A DNA stretch of 64,000 bases from Mucidula mucida. Lineage: Eukaryota; Basidiomycota; Agaricomycetes; Agaricales; Physalacriaceae. Shown one piece after another: positions 21,367-33,224 of the stretch (position 1 is the stretch's first letter; every line of letters begins with the position of its first letter). Under the pieces are notes generated by a model. The model ran no database searches and was not told the origin of the DNA. It worked only from the letters and a program-made list of their open reading frames with translations. The stretch is taken from contig JADNYV010000143.1 of NCBI GenBank assembly GCA_015501055.1, positions 1 to 64,000 of the forward strand. Reading direction: 5' to 3'. The translations under genes were made by a program, and so were the position numbers.

Positions 21367-21890
21367 ATGCACTTTACAACCTGCTTTTCCGTCTTGATGA
21401 CTTTGGTTTTGGGCGTCGTCGCCATTCCTAGCCCCGATGCCGATACTGTACGCGATACTAGACTTCCTCGATGTCATTTGCCATTGATCCTTGTGTCTCT
21501 CATAGGCCATGGTCACCAAGCGGGAGACCTCTTATGGTAACCCGGACCTCGTCGTTGATCAGGGCGACCGCTGGAAATTGAACTTTGGTTCGACCAATGG
21601 ACACCCTAATGCCTGTCCGGGACACTGTAGGCCCTTTCGTTCCTCTATCTAAAACGTTCGAGCTCATTGCCGCTATAGACATTTGTTACATCTTCAAAAA
21701 TGGTAGCCCACACGGTGACCAAAGCTGGGGCAACCCAGACGACATGGTCGACGAAGGGTAGGTTGTCTTGTGCGCTCGGCACTGAACGTGAGATTGAACG
21801 TTCATTATTAGTAACCGCTGGCGCTTCAACTACCCCAACGCGGGTGATGGCCCCTGCGGCCACCACTACATCTGCTACTACAACAAGTAA
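21367..21890 (+). CDS. small secreted protein with duplicated module, copy B
   Basis: Exons 21367-21447, 21506-21626, 21679-21757, 21812-21890; 119 residues, exon lengths identical to copy A at 1213-1740. Signal peptide at residues 1-20 (MHFTTCFSVLMTLVLGVVA), Kex2-type Lys-Arg at 32-33, then two modules with GNPDLVVDQGDRW and GNPDDMVDEGNRW, each followed by C-x5-C and ICY. The four Cys could form two local disulfides. About 100 of 119 residues match copy A, and differences are spread evenly, so both copies look maintained. It lies 500 bases upstream of the GH31 gene. The family is unknown to me. Confidence 0.85.
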
Positions 21891-22385
21891 TTAATTGTTA
21901 CGCTTGAAGGGGTGTTTGGAGGATTATCTGAGAAGTATAACACTGTGTTTCTTTTGTTTACAATGCACATATAGGGCCTCTCTTGTTTCTGAAGTCTTTG
22001 CTTTTATCTGCTGCCGTAATGCTTTCGATGTTTCTACTCGTGAAGTTGGCAGGAGTGGTTGTGCACCGGGCCGCTCCACGGTCCGTGTTCGGTCCCTTGC
22101 ATGTTGATGTCTTCCTTTCTTTCTTTCAACCACCATCGCCATCGCTTCTCCTGGTGGTCAAAGAAACTCAAGTTCGAATGACTCCACGTCTTCTGTTTAC
22201 ACGGTCCGCTGACTAGAATTGACCTTCGGTGGGCAGGAAACCTAACACGTTTTTCGATCTTCATTATCGCTATCACAATCAGCTCACTTGATGCCCCGGA
22301 ACCACGGCTCTTATAGAAACCTCCAGAGTTTCCCCGTCTACAAAAAGTCCATCCCGTTACCCTCTGCCGGCAACCGTCTATCAAT
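21891..22385 (+). other. 3' flank of copy B and GH31 promoter
   Basis: No gene supported. Short ORFs lack domains. Confidence 0.4.
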
Positions 22386-25242
22386 ATGGTCAAGTTCTCA
22401 ACTGGTATGTGGGAGAACTCCCCCGGTGTGGCGATTAGTTGGGCCACAGAGGTCGTCAAAAGCGAGGCATTGAAGGATCGCCTTCGATGTGTCGCGGTAG
22501 GTGGCTTGTATTCTCAGGCAAGCTAGATGATTAATGGCCAGTAGACGACTAGAAAGATATACCATCGAGGAGACACGCTTAACGCGCCCACGATTACCAT
22601 GGAGTGCTCGTCTCCGCTACCTGACGTTATCCATCTCGAAGCGTACCACCGGAAGGCCCACACTCCGACTGCTCAAGGACCCCACTACGAAGTCTTCCCC
22701 ACAATTGATGTCAAAGAAGTTGTAAGTCTTTCTTCGCGTGTCCAGTGGATACCAATTCTGAAAATGGTGAATAGGCATCCATACGCAAAGACGGTCTCAA
22801 AGCGACCAAGTCCGATACTGGACTTAGTCTGTACACTAACACTCTTACCGCCGCGTTCGATACGCGTCCAGGCCAGTTCAACTTTGACATTCGCTCACAT
22901 GGTGCCCGCAGCCCAACCGGCATCACCTCTTCCAACGATTACCTTCTGACCCAGCTCGGGTGGCGTTCGGTCGGCTACGCGAAGCGTGACACCAATCTCC
23001 AGCATCCGAATCTCAACTTGGTCGATCCGGACAAGGGCGACATGTGGATGACGATGCAGTTACAAGTTTCGGTAGGGGAGAAGATATATGGCTTGGGCGA
23101 ACGGTTTGGTCCATTCGTAAAGAATGGGCAGGTTGGTACTGACGCATCCCCGCAACATATGAAACTGATGTCGTTCTAGGGTGTAGAAATGTGGAACGAG
23201 GACGGAGGAACGTCGTCCGAATTGACGTATAAGAACGTGCCTTTCTTCTTGAGTTCACGCGGCTACGGTGTGTTCGTTGCCTGCCCTGGAGCTGTCAGCT
23301 TTGAGGTTCAAAGCGAACGTGAGGTTTACTTTAGTTATTACTTTCAAATGCTGATCCTCTTCTTCTAGGCACTACACGAGTCAACATATCCGTTCCTTAC
23401 GAAGCCGTAGCGGTATACGTCGTACACGGCCCTTCGCCGTCTACAATCTTGCAGCGCTACACGGCAATCACAGGGCGGCCAGCTCTTCCGCCACCTTGGA
23501 CGTTCAACCTCTGGCTGTCAACGTCTTTCACCACCAATTACGATGAGAACACCGTCAACGAATTCCTGAAGGGAATGCAGGATCGCGATATCTCCGTGGG
23601 AGTGTTCCACTTTGACTGTTTCTGGATGAAGGCGTTCCAGTGGTGCGACTACGAATTCGACGCGGACTACTTCCCCGATGCGAAAGGACAGTTAACCCGC
23701 TTGCATGATAAAGGCTACAAGGTATTCCGTGGAACTCATTCTAAACGTACCGACACTTACCATTGCTTCCAAGGTTTGTGTCTGGATCAATCCTTACATC
23801 GCTCAAGAGAGTAAGCTCTTCAACGAGGCGTTGAGGGTGGTTACTTTGTGAAGAAGCGAGACGGGAGTGTTTGGCAATTCGACTATTGGGCAAGTCTTCT
23901 TCCTTGCAAGGAATCCTTTTGTTGACATCTTCCCTAGCAAGCTGGTATGGCGTTTGTAGACTTTACGAATCCAGCAGCGTGTAAATGGTACCAATCGAAG
24001 CTCAAGGGCTTGATGGATTTGGGTGTGGACTGCTTCAAGGTGAATGCCTGTCGATTATCGAACTCGAGAATATTAGTAACATAGGTCTAGACGGACTTTG
24101 GAGAACGAATCCCAACTGGAAACGTCGTGTACTTCGATGGCTCAAACCCTGAGAAGATGCATAACTATTATTCGTTCTTGTATAACAAGGTCACATTCGA
24201 GGTCGTCGAGGACTACAAAGGAAAGAATCAAGCGGTGCTATTCGCGCGTTCTGCGACAGCTGGTGGTCAGCGGTTCCCTGTCCATTGGGGCGGAGATCCT
24301 ATGTCGACATTCGAAGCTATGGCTGAGACGCTTCGCGGTGGGATGAGTCTGGGTCTTTGTGGATTTGGATATTGGGCGCATGATATCGGTAACGTTGATC
24401 TCTATGTGAAAATTAACACGATATTAATTCGACGCTTCTACAGGCGGATTTGAGGGTACACCTGATCCAGCGTTGTATAAACGTTGGTTCGCGTTTGGTG
24501 CTTTGTCCAGTCACTCTCGTCTTCATGGCAGTGGAAGTTTCCGAGTACGCCCAAATGGTTGTCATTCACTCACTTCGACTAACGCCATTGTCAGGTGCCT
24601 TGGGTCCTTGATCCCAGCGGCGAAGCAGATCGCGTCCTCAAGAAGTTTACTGACCTCAAGCTCTCGCTAATGCCGTACTTATACGCTACCGCGATAGCGA
24701 CACACGAGACTGGGATCCCTATGATGCGCCCTCTGTTCGTCGAATTCCCGGAAGATCCAACGTGCTGGAACGTCGACACACAGTTTATGATGGGCCCCAA
24801 TCTCATGGTCTGCCCGGTCTTCAATACGGAGGGCCGCGTGCAGTTCTACGTCCCGGAGGGCAAGTGGTACGCGCTTCTCGATGGGAAGATGCGCACAGGC
24901 CCGAAGTGGTACACGGAGACGCATGATTTCATGAGCTTGCCTCTGTTGCTACGCCCTGGAAGCGCGATCGTGCTTGGTCAATACGAAGGCGTGGGCGAGC
25001 GAAAGCTCGCGGTGTACGACTACGCAAACGAGGTTACGATCTTGGTGAATCCGGGAGCCGACAAGGTGGACGCGCACGTCAATGTGCCGGACAGCCAATC
25101 GCCGGGAAAGATCGCTGCTGTTCTGCGCGTCCGCGGGACTGCGGAGGAAGTCAAAGTGGAAGTTGTTGAGGGGGCACTTAAGGGGGAGTACAAGATTGAA
25201 AAGGTGGATGTTACGAACGCGGTCGAAGATGACGAGTATTGA
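22386..25242 (+). CDS. glycoside hydrolase family 31, alpha-xylosidase type
   Basis: Ten exons: 22386-22496, 22545-22721, 22775-23131, 23180-23318, 23369-23721, 23774-23889, 23938-24039, 24091-24388, 24444-24544, 24595-25242; about 800 residues once one base is allowed for. GH31 marks: [10 protein letters not shown] in the N-terminal sandwich, then the barrel with FHFDCFWMK, the nucleophile in [11 protein letters not shown] (Asp near residue 454), the acid/base Asp in [10 protein letters not shown], and [12 protein letters not shown]. The KTDFGE context and YicI-like layout point to release of alpha-xylose, for example from xyloglucan oligosaccharides. No signal peptide, so probably cytosolic. 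Exon 6 is 116 nt where 117 are needed: a G is missing near 23825. Intron 6 (23890-23937) starts with GC. Confidence 0.88.
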
Positions 25243-25831
25243 AAATGGCACTGTCTTAATTTGTATCAGTGAGTGTCAATTTGAATGTTTCTTCGAAGTC
25301 AACTTGGGGGACATCATCTTGGCGTTATTGAGCGTTGAGCCTTGTTGAAGTCGGTAACGGGGGCAGAGGGGTAAACTTCAAGTCCGAGCGTGCGGGACAC
25401 GTGCCTATTTTTACTGCGCCTGTGAGATATTTTTAGACCCGTTCTTGCGCCACCTTTCTCTGAACCATTGTTTTAGTAGCGTCGCGGCATCGGATGTCTC
25501 GCGCGTTCGATGACTAGACTTTGTCAAGAACTGCGCTTTTCTGAGGAGCAGTCGACCCGAAAACTGGAATGCGCCCACTCGACGACGCCTTTACAGCGTT
25601 TCTACGCAGCAATAGTATTTGATGCCCTGACATCAAATTGTCCCAATGGAATTCTGTCGCTCATCACGTTCTGCCATCCCATAAATACTGCGCGTTGCCT
25701 TGACACAACAAACAAAAGCCGAGCTGGGCCTCTTATATTTCTGTCGCCAACCACCACCATCTCGCCTCCCTTCGTCACTCGTTCGACATACCCACACTCT
25801 CTTCTTAGATTCACTTAAACTCTAGACAGCC
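25243..25831 (+). other. intergenic, promoter of first DPBB-GH16 gene
   Basis: No coding region. CT-rich stretch before the ATG at 25832. Confidence 0.4.
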
Positions 25832-27902
25832 ATGAGGTCTTCGACTTCACTCACGTTGCTCTCTATCGCATCGGCGGCGCTCGCATTTGGCGTGGGCCAC
25901 GATGGCGCCAAAAGACACCACAGGATGAAGCGCGCGCCTGCGTCGTTGAAAGGGAGGACCGATTCTGTTGTTGCCTACTATGGCTACCAGGTATTGTCTG
26001 TGTTGCTGCCTCCTCGAACATCCACTGACACTTGTCGTCAACTAGAACAAAACTGCAGGCGCCTGTGGCTGGGAAAGTGTCGACACCGACTACATCGTCG
26101 GGCTCTCCACGGACTACGTGACGCCCGATTCCACAGATAACTGCGGAAAGCAGGTACCTCTTCTATTTTTGTTCTCTGTTGGTCAAGAGATTGAATGCAT
26201 GAATAGGTCACCATTACGCTCGCGGACGATAGTTCTAAATCTGTGACGTGCACAGTAACGGACTCGTGCACAAATTGCGATATGTACCTGTCGATTGCGG
26301 CGTTTGAGTCGCTCGCGGGGTCTTTGGACGGCGGAAAGTGTTAGTAATTTACGTTCATTCGTACATTTTGCTAGTAACTGACTAAGAGCATGTGAAGTGG
26401 ACGTTGTATGGGACTTCGTGGACTCGTCGAGCACCATTTCGCAGTCTAACGCTGTTGATGTTGCTCTGCCGACCTCCGCGGCCGCCGAGACGACTACGTA
26501 TGAACCTACTCCAGCTAGTAAGTGCCTCTCTTTTCTACATCAATATCGCCAAATTAACGTATTGGCGTAGCCGAAACTTCGACGACGGCGACTTCCGCGA
26601 GCACCGGAGGTACCTCCACCGATGGCTGGACTAACACCAACTATCTCACAGGGTCTTCGATTTTCGATTTCTTCAGCTTGTAAGCGGCTGTCTTTTTCGT
26701 CTATATATTTCTCGCATTTACGGTTATCGCGTGTAGCGAGACTGGCGCTTCGGATAACTCTGGCTGCGCGAACTACGTTTCCCGAGACAGCGGCTTGGTT
26801 TACACTGATAGTAACGGTTATGCGGTTGTCGCCATCGATAGCACGGAGTTGGTATTTCCGTTGGCCTCAAAATCATGCGTGCTTAATGCTATCGATGCAG
26901 GTATGCCAGTCTTCGTAACTCGGTCCGCATGGTTTCGAATACCGAGTTCAACGTCGGTATGTGGCAAGACTAATTTTACTCGCTCCTCGTCTGACTGATT
27001 CTTCCAGGATCGTTGATCATTGTTGATGTCCAAGAAATGCCTGCTGTCTGTGGAACGTAAGTTCAATGGTATTTCAAATGCGTCGTCATGAGTTGACTTT
27101 GTTCGTAGCTGGCCTGCCATCTGGTTGAACGGCGGTTGCACTTGGCCTGACTGTGGCGAAATCGATATTCTTGAGGGTGTTAACATGTGAGTGGAGTGAT
27201 TGAAGCTCAACCGTAAAGATGAAAGGTATTGATGAGATGCTAGGTACACCCAGAACATCTTCTCAGTTCACACTAATGACGGCTGCTCTCTTGACCAATC
27301 CGAAGTTGATTCTCTGACCTCCGCCGCCCTTAAGACCACGTCCACTCTCAGCTGCAACGCCAATGCTGACAGCACATCCTGTGGCTTCAACCTCGATTCG
27401 CAAACGTCCTACGGCCAACCTTTCAACAGCGCCAGCGGCGGAACCTACGCGGTCTCCATCACGGATGATGCGATTTCGTTCTACTTCTGGAACCAGGGCA
27501 GCGTCCCGAGTGATATCACCTCGAACACCCCGACTCCCAGCAGCTGGGGTAGTGCGCTGGTCACCATCTCGAATACCGCGTGTGATATCTCCTCGCACTT
27601 TACCGACCTCAGTTTGATCATCAACACAAACTTGGGCGGTACTTTTGCAGAAGGCGTTTGGAACACGGGTGCGTAGTTACCGCTAATTGGCAACGCGTCA
27701 TCTTATTGGTTTTCACAGCGAACAACGGCCAATCGACGTCCTGTGCTGCTTCTACTGGATTTTCGTCTGCGTACGAATACGTTACCCAAGTTGGCTCTGC
27801 TTTCGCCGACGCCAAATTTGTGAGTGTTCCCTGTCCTCTCGGGTTCCCGTAGCTCACGTAAATCTACAGACCATCCGGTCGATCGCCACCTACTCGCAGT
27901 AG
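25832..27902 (+). CDS. secreted DPBB-GH16 fusion, copy 1
   Basis: Twelve exons (25832-25990, 26046-26153, 26207-26339, 26398-26517, 26571-26679, 26737-26847, 26901-26956, 27008-27056, 27109-27186, 27244-27668, 27719-27819, 27870-27902), 493 residues. Signal peptide, a His/Lys/Arg-rich pro-region ending MKR, then an RlpA/barwin-like double-psi beta-barrel ([44 protein letters not shown]), a Ser/Thr linker (about residues 165-205) and a GH16 domain (from SDGWTN-type [10 protein letters not shown]). The GH16 active site is GEIDILEG after [11 protein letters not shown]16 enzymes of this type cut or remodel beta-1,3(4)-glucan; the barrel may bind wall polymer. It is adjacent to a second copy 630 bases downstream. 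Confidence 0.85.
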
Positions 27903-28536
27903 GGTTCACGTCGTTTTCTTTCAATGGGATCTCGACCTTTTTTCCCTGGCATCATCGGAACTGGAGGCGTGTCATATACCCCAATCCCTATACCTCAATT
28001 TCATGACCGGTCGTGCTAGAGGCACTGTTAATCTAATGAATACAGTTTGTTCCAACAGTTCCAAGCTATCGCGGAGTGAAGTCATGTTGTGATCGCAACG
28101 ATCGTGTTGTCAAGGCACGACTACAGTACGTGTGGTCCTTTGGCGCGCCGACGGCGGCCGATGCGGAAACCAGCGTGGTCACTTGCTCTATTTCTTTCTT
28201 GACATTGTTTTGCAGCAGAACTGTAGGCGCAGCGCGTCGATTCAAAGTGCTGCAGTTTGACGGCGATCCTCAGGAGGTCAGTACCGAAAATAATTGGGAG
28301 CCACTTGAGCAAGAATAAACTGATCGAGCTTCTGATGGGAAATTACATGCGACTCATTTGATCTGATTTCACAGTGCCAAGCGCGGCAAATGCTCAAAAC
28401 CGATTCTTCCCACCCGCCCATCTTCACTTCCTTTTTCCACGACCGCCTCCCAGCTTCGGCTTCATCCACATTCTTTCACTCCCGACGCTCCCTGTAGACC
28501 TACAATAGACCGCATCCTCGCTTCTCTACGATTACG
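27903..28536 (+). other. intergenic between the two DPBB-GH16 genes
   Basis: Terminator side of copy 1 and promoter of copy 2. No gene supported. Confidence 0.4.
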
Positions 28537-30648
28537 ATGAGGTCCTCGACTTCGCTCGCATTGCTATCGCTCGTCGCCGGCACACTCGCTCTTGGTACGG
28601 GCCATGAAGGTGTTGGTAGGCGGCACCACAGAATGAAGAGGACTCCTGCCTCTTCATGGAAAAAGCGCTCAGACCCGGTCACGGCATACTATGGCTACCA
28701 GGTGTGTTTACTACGTGTCTTCTCTGCTAGGCCCAACTTTGACCACACTGCAGAATGGCGCTACTGGTTCTTGCGGCTCTGTTTCTCAGGACACCGACTT
28801 TGTCGTGGGTCTCCCCAAGGACTATGTTACCTCTGAATTCACCGACAACTGTGGTGCCCAAGTAAGTCAGACGATGAGGAAACGGGCGCGGGTACTAATG
28901 ATGCATTCTCCTAGGTCACCGTGGCGTTGGCCGATGACAGCTCTAAGTCAATCTCGGCGACTGTTATGGATACTTGCGATTGCGCACCTGGCGCTATCTA
29001 TCTCTCGATAGCCGCCTTCGAGGCGCTCTCAGGGGGCGCCTTGGATGCCGGAGTTTGTGCGGGTATTTTCTTCCCTAATTAATTCCGGTTCTCATTGTAT
29101 CGTTTCAGTGAACGTAACTTGGGAGTTCGATTTCAACGCACCTGCCGTGGACTTTGTCCCACCCACATCCTCCGTCGATGACACCGACATCGTTTCACCC
29201 ACGACTGTCGCCCTGCCCGCGAGTTCTTCGTCAGCTGTCGAAGAATTCACTTCGTCCTACGTTGAGGAGACCACTTCTTTTGTGCCAGAAACCACCGTCT
29301 CGATCCAAACACGTGAGTCCTAGCGTCTCCACATCCTCCTAAAATATATTTCTAATTCGATCCAGCAACTGCGACCTCCTCGTACACGCCTCCTGCCAGC
29401 ACTGGCGGAACTTCTTCTGACGGCTGGACTAACACGCAATATCTCACCGGTGATGCCCTCTTCGATGCCTTCAACTTGTCAGTCCTTTTTTCCGAGAATC
29501 CTGCTGCATGTTCTGATTGGCTTACAGCGACACCGGTGCTGCTGATAACTCCGGAGCTGCGAACTACGTTGGCCGTGACAGTGGATTGGTTTATACCGAC
29601 GGTGAAGGCAATGCTGTTATTGCGGTCGACACTACAGAATCTGTTGGCCTTCGCAACTCTATTCGCATGGTATCTAACGAGCAGCTCGATGTTGGTGAGT
29701 TCAATTACGACTTCATGTCACATACAAGGTTTAACAGGCTCGACAGGATTTATGATGATCGTTGACATCAAGGCTATGCCTGCTGGCTGTGGGATGTAAG
29801 CTCGAATGTTCCTCAATTCAATGCTCTCGTACTGATCCGTGCTAGGTGGCCCGCCATCTGGCTCAACGGAGGCTGTGACGCTGGTTGGCCCGCTTGCGGT
29901 GAAATTGATCTCATTGAGGGTGTTAACCTGTACGTCGAGAGCAGCTTCTGATAACCGCCAAGAGTACTGAAATGCCCGTTATCTAGCTACACCCAGAACG
30001 TGGTCTCTATTCACACCGACGCCGGGTGCTCAGTTCCCTCCACCCTCACCAGCCTTGTCAATGCCGTCCTCAAGGTGCCCACCACCTTGTCTTGCGACGC
30101 AAATGTCGACCCCGCCTCTTGCGGCTGGAACGACAACTCGGAGGTCTCGTACGGCGAGCCCTTCAACGCTGCAGGAGGAGGAGTCTACGCCGTGTCCGTC
30201 ACTGAGGAAGGCATTGACTTTTTCTTCTTCTCGAGGCCCGACGTTCCCAGCGATATCCTCTCGAACACGCCTACTCCCATTGGCTGGGGCACTCCGTTGG
30301 TCAGCATTCCCAACTGGGAATGCAACATCGGACAGCACTTCAAGAAGCTGAACGTCGTCATCAATACCAACTTGGCTGGTACCTTCGGAGAGGGTGTCTG
30401 GCACGGAAGTACGTGTTACCTCTACCTACCACGGCGTTATAGTGGTTGACTGATTATCATTTCTAGCTGGTAACGGTCAGACCGTTTCCTGCGCTGAGCA
30501 GACTGGCTTCGGCTCGGCTTTCGAGTACGTTACCCAAAACGGCCACGCCTTCAACTCCCCATGGGTAAGTCTCCCTACGATCCATCCCACCATCGCTCAT
30601 CGTTCTCTGCAGGTCATCAAGTCCTTGGGTATCTACAAGCAGAACTAA
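28537..30648 (+). CDS. secreted DPBB-GH16 fusion, copy 2
   Basis: Same plan as copy 1: signal peptide and HHRMKR pro-region, double-psi barrel ([41 protein letters not shown]), a longer Ser/Thr/Val linker, and GH16 ([36 protein letters not shown], active site GEIDLIEG, ending LGIYKQN). First and last exons are 28537-28701 and about 30614-30648. The intron that splits copy 1 at 26848-26900 is absent: 29600-29690 reads straight through TTESVGLRNSIRM. Divergence from copy 1 is substantial, so the tandem duplication is old. Likely acts on cell-wall beta-glucan outside the cell. Confidence 0.85.
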
Positions 30649-31059
30649 AACCCTTAGCCGTCTGGTTATGCCGAAAATGTATACTTTTTTCGCGTGCCGG
30701 CGCGCTGACGACTTTACTTCTGTTCTTCTATACTATCCCATATACCCCCTGCATACAGACTACTTATTACTTACTACTGGCAAAGGACACTCCCACTTGT
30801 CTTTCGAAGCTAACACAGATGGATTGTTATCTATTGGGAGCCAGTGACTTCTTGTTTTATGTCACGATGTTATTCAATGCATGTTGTCGTTGGTCGACCT
30901 CGAGCTCCTCTTCGGGTTCGTACTCACTAGAGATTACGCTTTATATCGCCGACGGCCAGGATATCCCGACTGATCAGGCAGGCTGAGGCTCCTTATTGGT
31001 ATGCACATACGGATTGGGCAAGTTCCGACCAAGTCCCCAATCTCTCTTCCTGCGATCAT
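30649..31059. other. intergenic
   Basis: No supported gene. The plus ORF at 30561-30986 is mostly readthrough of the last exon and the 3' flank of the upstream gene. Confidence 0.45.
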
Positions 31060-32460
31060 GTCTGAACCTATCATACCAGCAGAATATGTCGGCAAGTCTC
31101 TGGAATTCATCATGCAAAGAGAAAACAAAAAGCTTCGATTGAAGCGCGATAACAAGAAGTGGGTTTCTAGAAACAGAGACAAGGTCGGTTCGTACTTGTT
31201 CAATACCACATCCGATAACTCAGCAGCCTGAAGCGGTGCAAAACCTGCGAACATGCACGTAAGAAGTGCGAGCGGACCCTTGAAGACGTGGCGTGTCGGT
31301 CCAGCGTCTGCCTGGCATCGGAAAGTCGATGCAGTTTGTCGGACGACGAGCTGTTTGAGAGGATCGCGACCGCCTGGCCAGAACTCAAACGTCAAAAGTT
31401 CGACGTCCTTGCGTCTCTGCTCCCTAAACCCCCGTCGTCAACAATCTCGGAGTCAGAGCGCGTACATACAGATTTGCTGACAACCTATTTTGTCCCTCTC
31501 AAAACGCCAAGTTCTTCCACGGCACCCTCGAGAGTGGGCTCAGCGGTATCTTCCGAGCTATCTCAGCCTCCGGATAGCGACTCCGAAGAGTCCTTGGGGC
31601 GAGCTAAGAAGCCTATTGAAGGCTCGTCGCAGAGTCACTGTGATAGGTCAACATCGCAGGAGGGCGCCGATGTAGGCACGCTTCGCTGGAAAGAAAAGGT
31701 CTATTCGCGCATTGACTCAGAGGACAAGACAGGTGCGTACGAAATCAAGCTTATCAGATGTCCCTGTTGACCTCAGTGATCAGTATCCCGACCTTTAATG
31801 AGCAGAAGTCCAACCGCCGCCAATCGTGCCGTCTTGAGCCAATTATCCGGTGCGCAGTTCATCCTGGTTCCAACCTGGTTTTCGTCTTCCTCATCCTGAA
31901 ACCTTCAAGATCTCCAAGAGAAGCTTCGTGATACAGAATCCCGTTGCGTGCTTCTCTTGCTTTTTGACAGACGCCATACTTACTACCGTTCGTCTTCAAG
32001 GACTTCACGAAAGCACAAACCAAATCGCTATCTTAGAGAGATCCGTCGAAGGTAAGGACAATGAGCCTTAATGACGGACCATATATTGATCAGCGGTGTT
32101 GTAGATGCTAACGAAAGGATGAACACATTTCGCGGTATGTAATCGCTGCTGTTCTGTTTACTGGCGGAAGCGCAAATTGATCACATATACACAGACCAGG
32201 ACGAGCAATTGACATCACTAAAAGTACAACTGGTGCGCGAGAAGGTCGACAACAGAGGGCTCAGACAAAGGGTTGTAGCTTGCGATGATGAATCATCCGC
32301 AAAATCTGGTATTTGACGCCACGTTGTGCTCAAGGCATCCTGCTGATGCCGTTCCAGGTCAAATACGCGAACTTGAAAAGGCATTGATCGGCGTGAAGGC
32401 GTCCCAAGAAGGTACATGCCAACCCTGTCCTCTATCATCATGTGTAGTCAGCGAACAACA
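31060..32460 (+). CDS. protein with clustered cysteines and coiled coil (unresolved gene)
   Basis: First exon from ATG 31060 (MSEPIIPAEYVGKSLEFIM) to about 31185, Lys/Arg-rich. After an intron comes RCKTCEHARKKCERTLEDVAC and two further Cys: spacing C-x2-C-x6-C-x8-C-x4-C-x6-C, reminiscent of but not identical to a Zn2-Cys6 cluster. The exon runs to about 31731 and is Ser-rich. Further short exons read as heptad-like coil (QDLQEKLRDTESR near 31910-31945, ANERMNTFR near 32108-32135, DQDEQLTSLKVQLVREKVD near 32195-32250). A DNA-binding regulator is possible. Splicing is uncertain, and the reading frame meets a stop near 31833 in one version. Confidence 0.4.
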
Positions 32461-32596
32461 ATACTAACCCGAGCATTGTCCCATTGAAACGACGAAGAAT
32501 ATAGGGAGCATTGCGATTGATACAGTCCGCGCGTACTTGGTCTATGGTTACGGAGCTCGGATATCCTTGAACGTACCATGATCTCGAGGTCGGAGC

Positions 32597-32936
32597 CTAA
32601 TACGGTAAAAAGGGCAGCGCCTTCTCTTTTCCTTCTCCTGGAAGTATACTGACTTCGTACCCTTCATTTACACTGCCAGCATTGTTTTCCAAATCCACGT
32701 TTGAGCCGCGATCTGAGAATTGTATCTGAGCGCTGACGCCCGTCGACAGCACCACAGAGGAGGTAACGATATGGCCTGACGCCACCCGTAGAACGACAAG
32801 CGTCGGGGCGACGCACTATGCAGAAAAAGTAATAGGAAGAAGCCGAAGCATTAAGCCTAGTTGAGAGCAGGTACTTAACGTCCGCCTGGGACAAACCGAG
32901 GTCTTCGGAGCTCAATGCCGTGTCAGGATCAGACAT
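32597..32936 (-). CDS. unidentified short gene or exon pair
   Basis: Minus strand, ATG at 32936 (MSDPDTALSSEDLGLSQAD), a plausible intron (GTTAAGT...GCATAG) and then VASGHIVTSSVVLSTGVSAQ and a C-terminus KEKALPFLPY ending near 32597. No family recognised; it could be part of a longer gene. Confidence 0.3.
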
Positions 32937-33224
32937 GGGAGGTGGTCTGAAGGGCAGGAAGCCTCCTGAACATGTTTATATCTCCCTCCATGTCTTTATT
33001 TACTTACCGGGAGGGCCAAACTTTGGGGAGTTCTGGAGAACCACTGGATTAGCACGCCTGCCATGCCAACAAAGATTATCAGTCGAGGTGATATGCTGAA
33101 AACTAGATCATTGAATGAGATTGAGACGCTGAGAGCATCACCATTGGAGGAGACGATCAAAATTCGATGTCAATACGGCTGGCAGTTAGACTGGTATGCT
33201 CAAGGGGTCGTGACGAGTTAATGT

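Noticed and set aside
28076..28318. Plus ORF between the two DPBB-GH16 genes
   Set aside because: No domain, overlapping minus ORF, and it lies in a promoter region.
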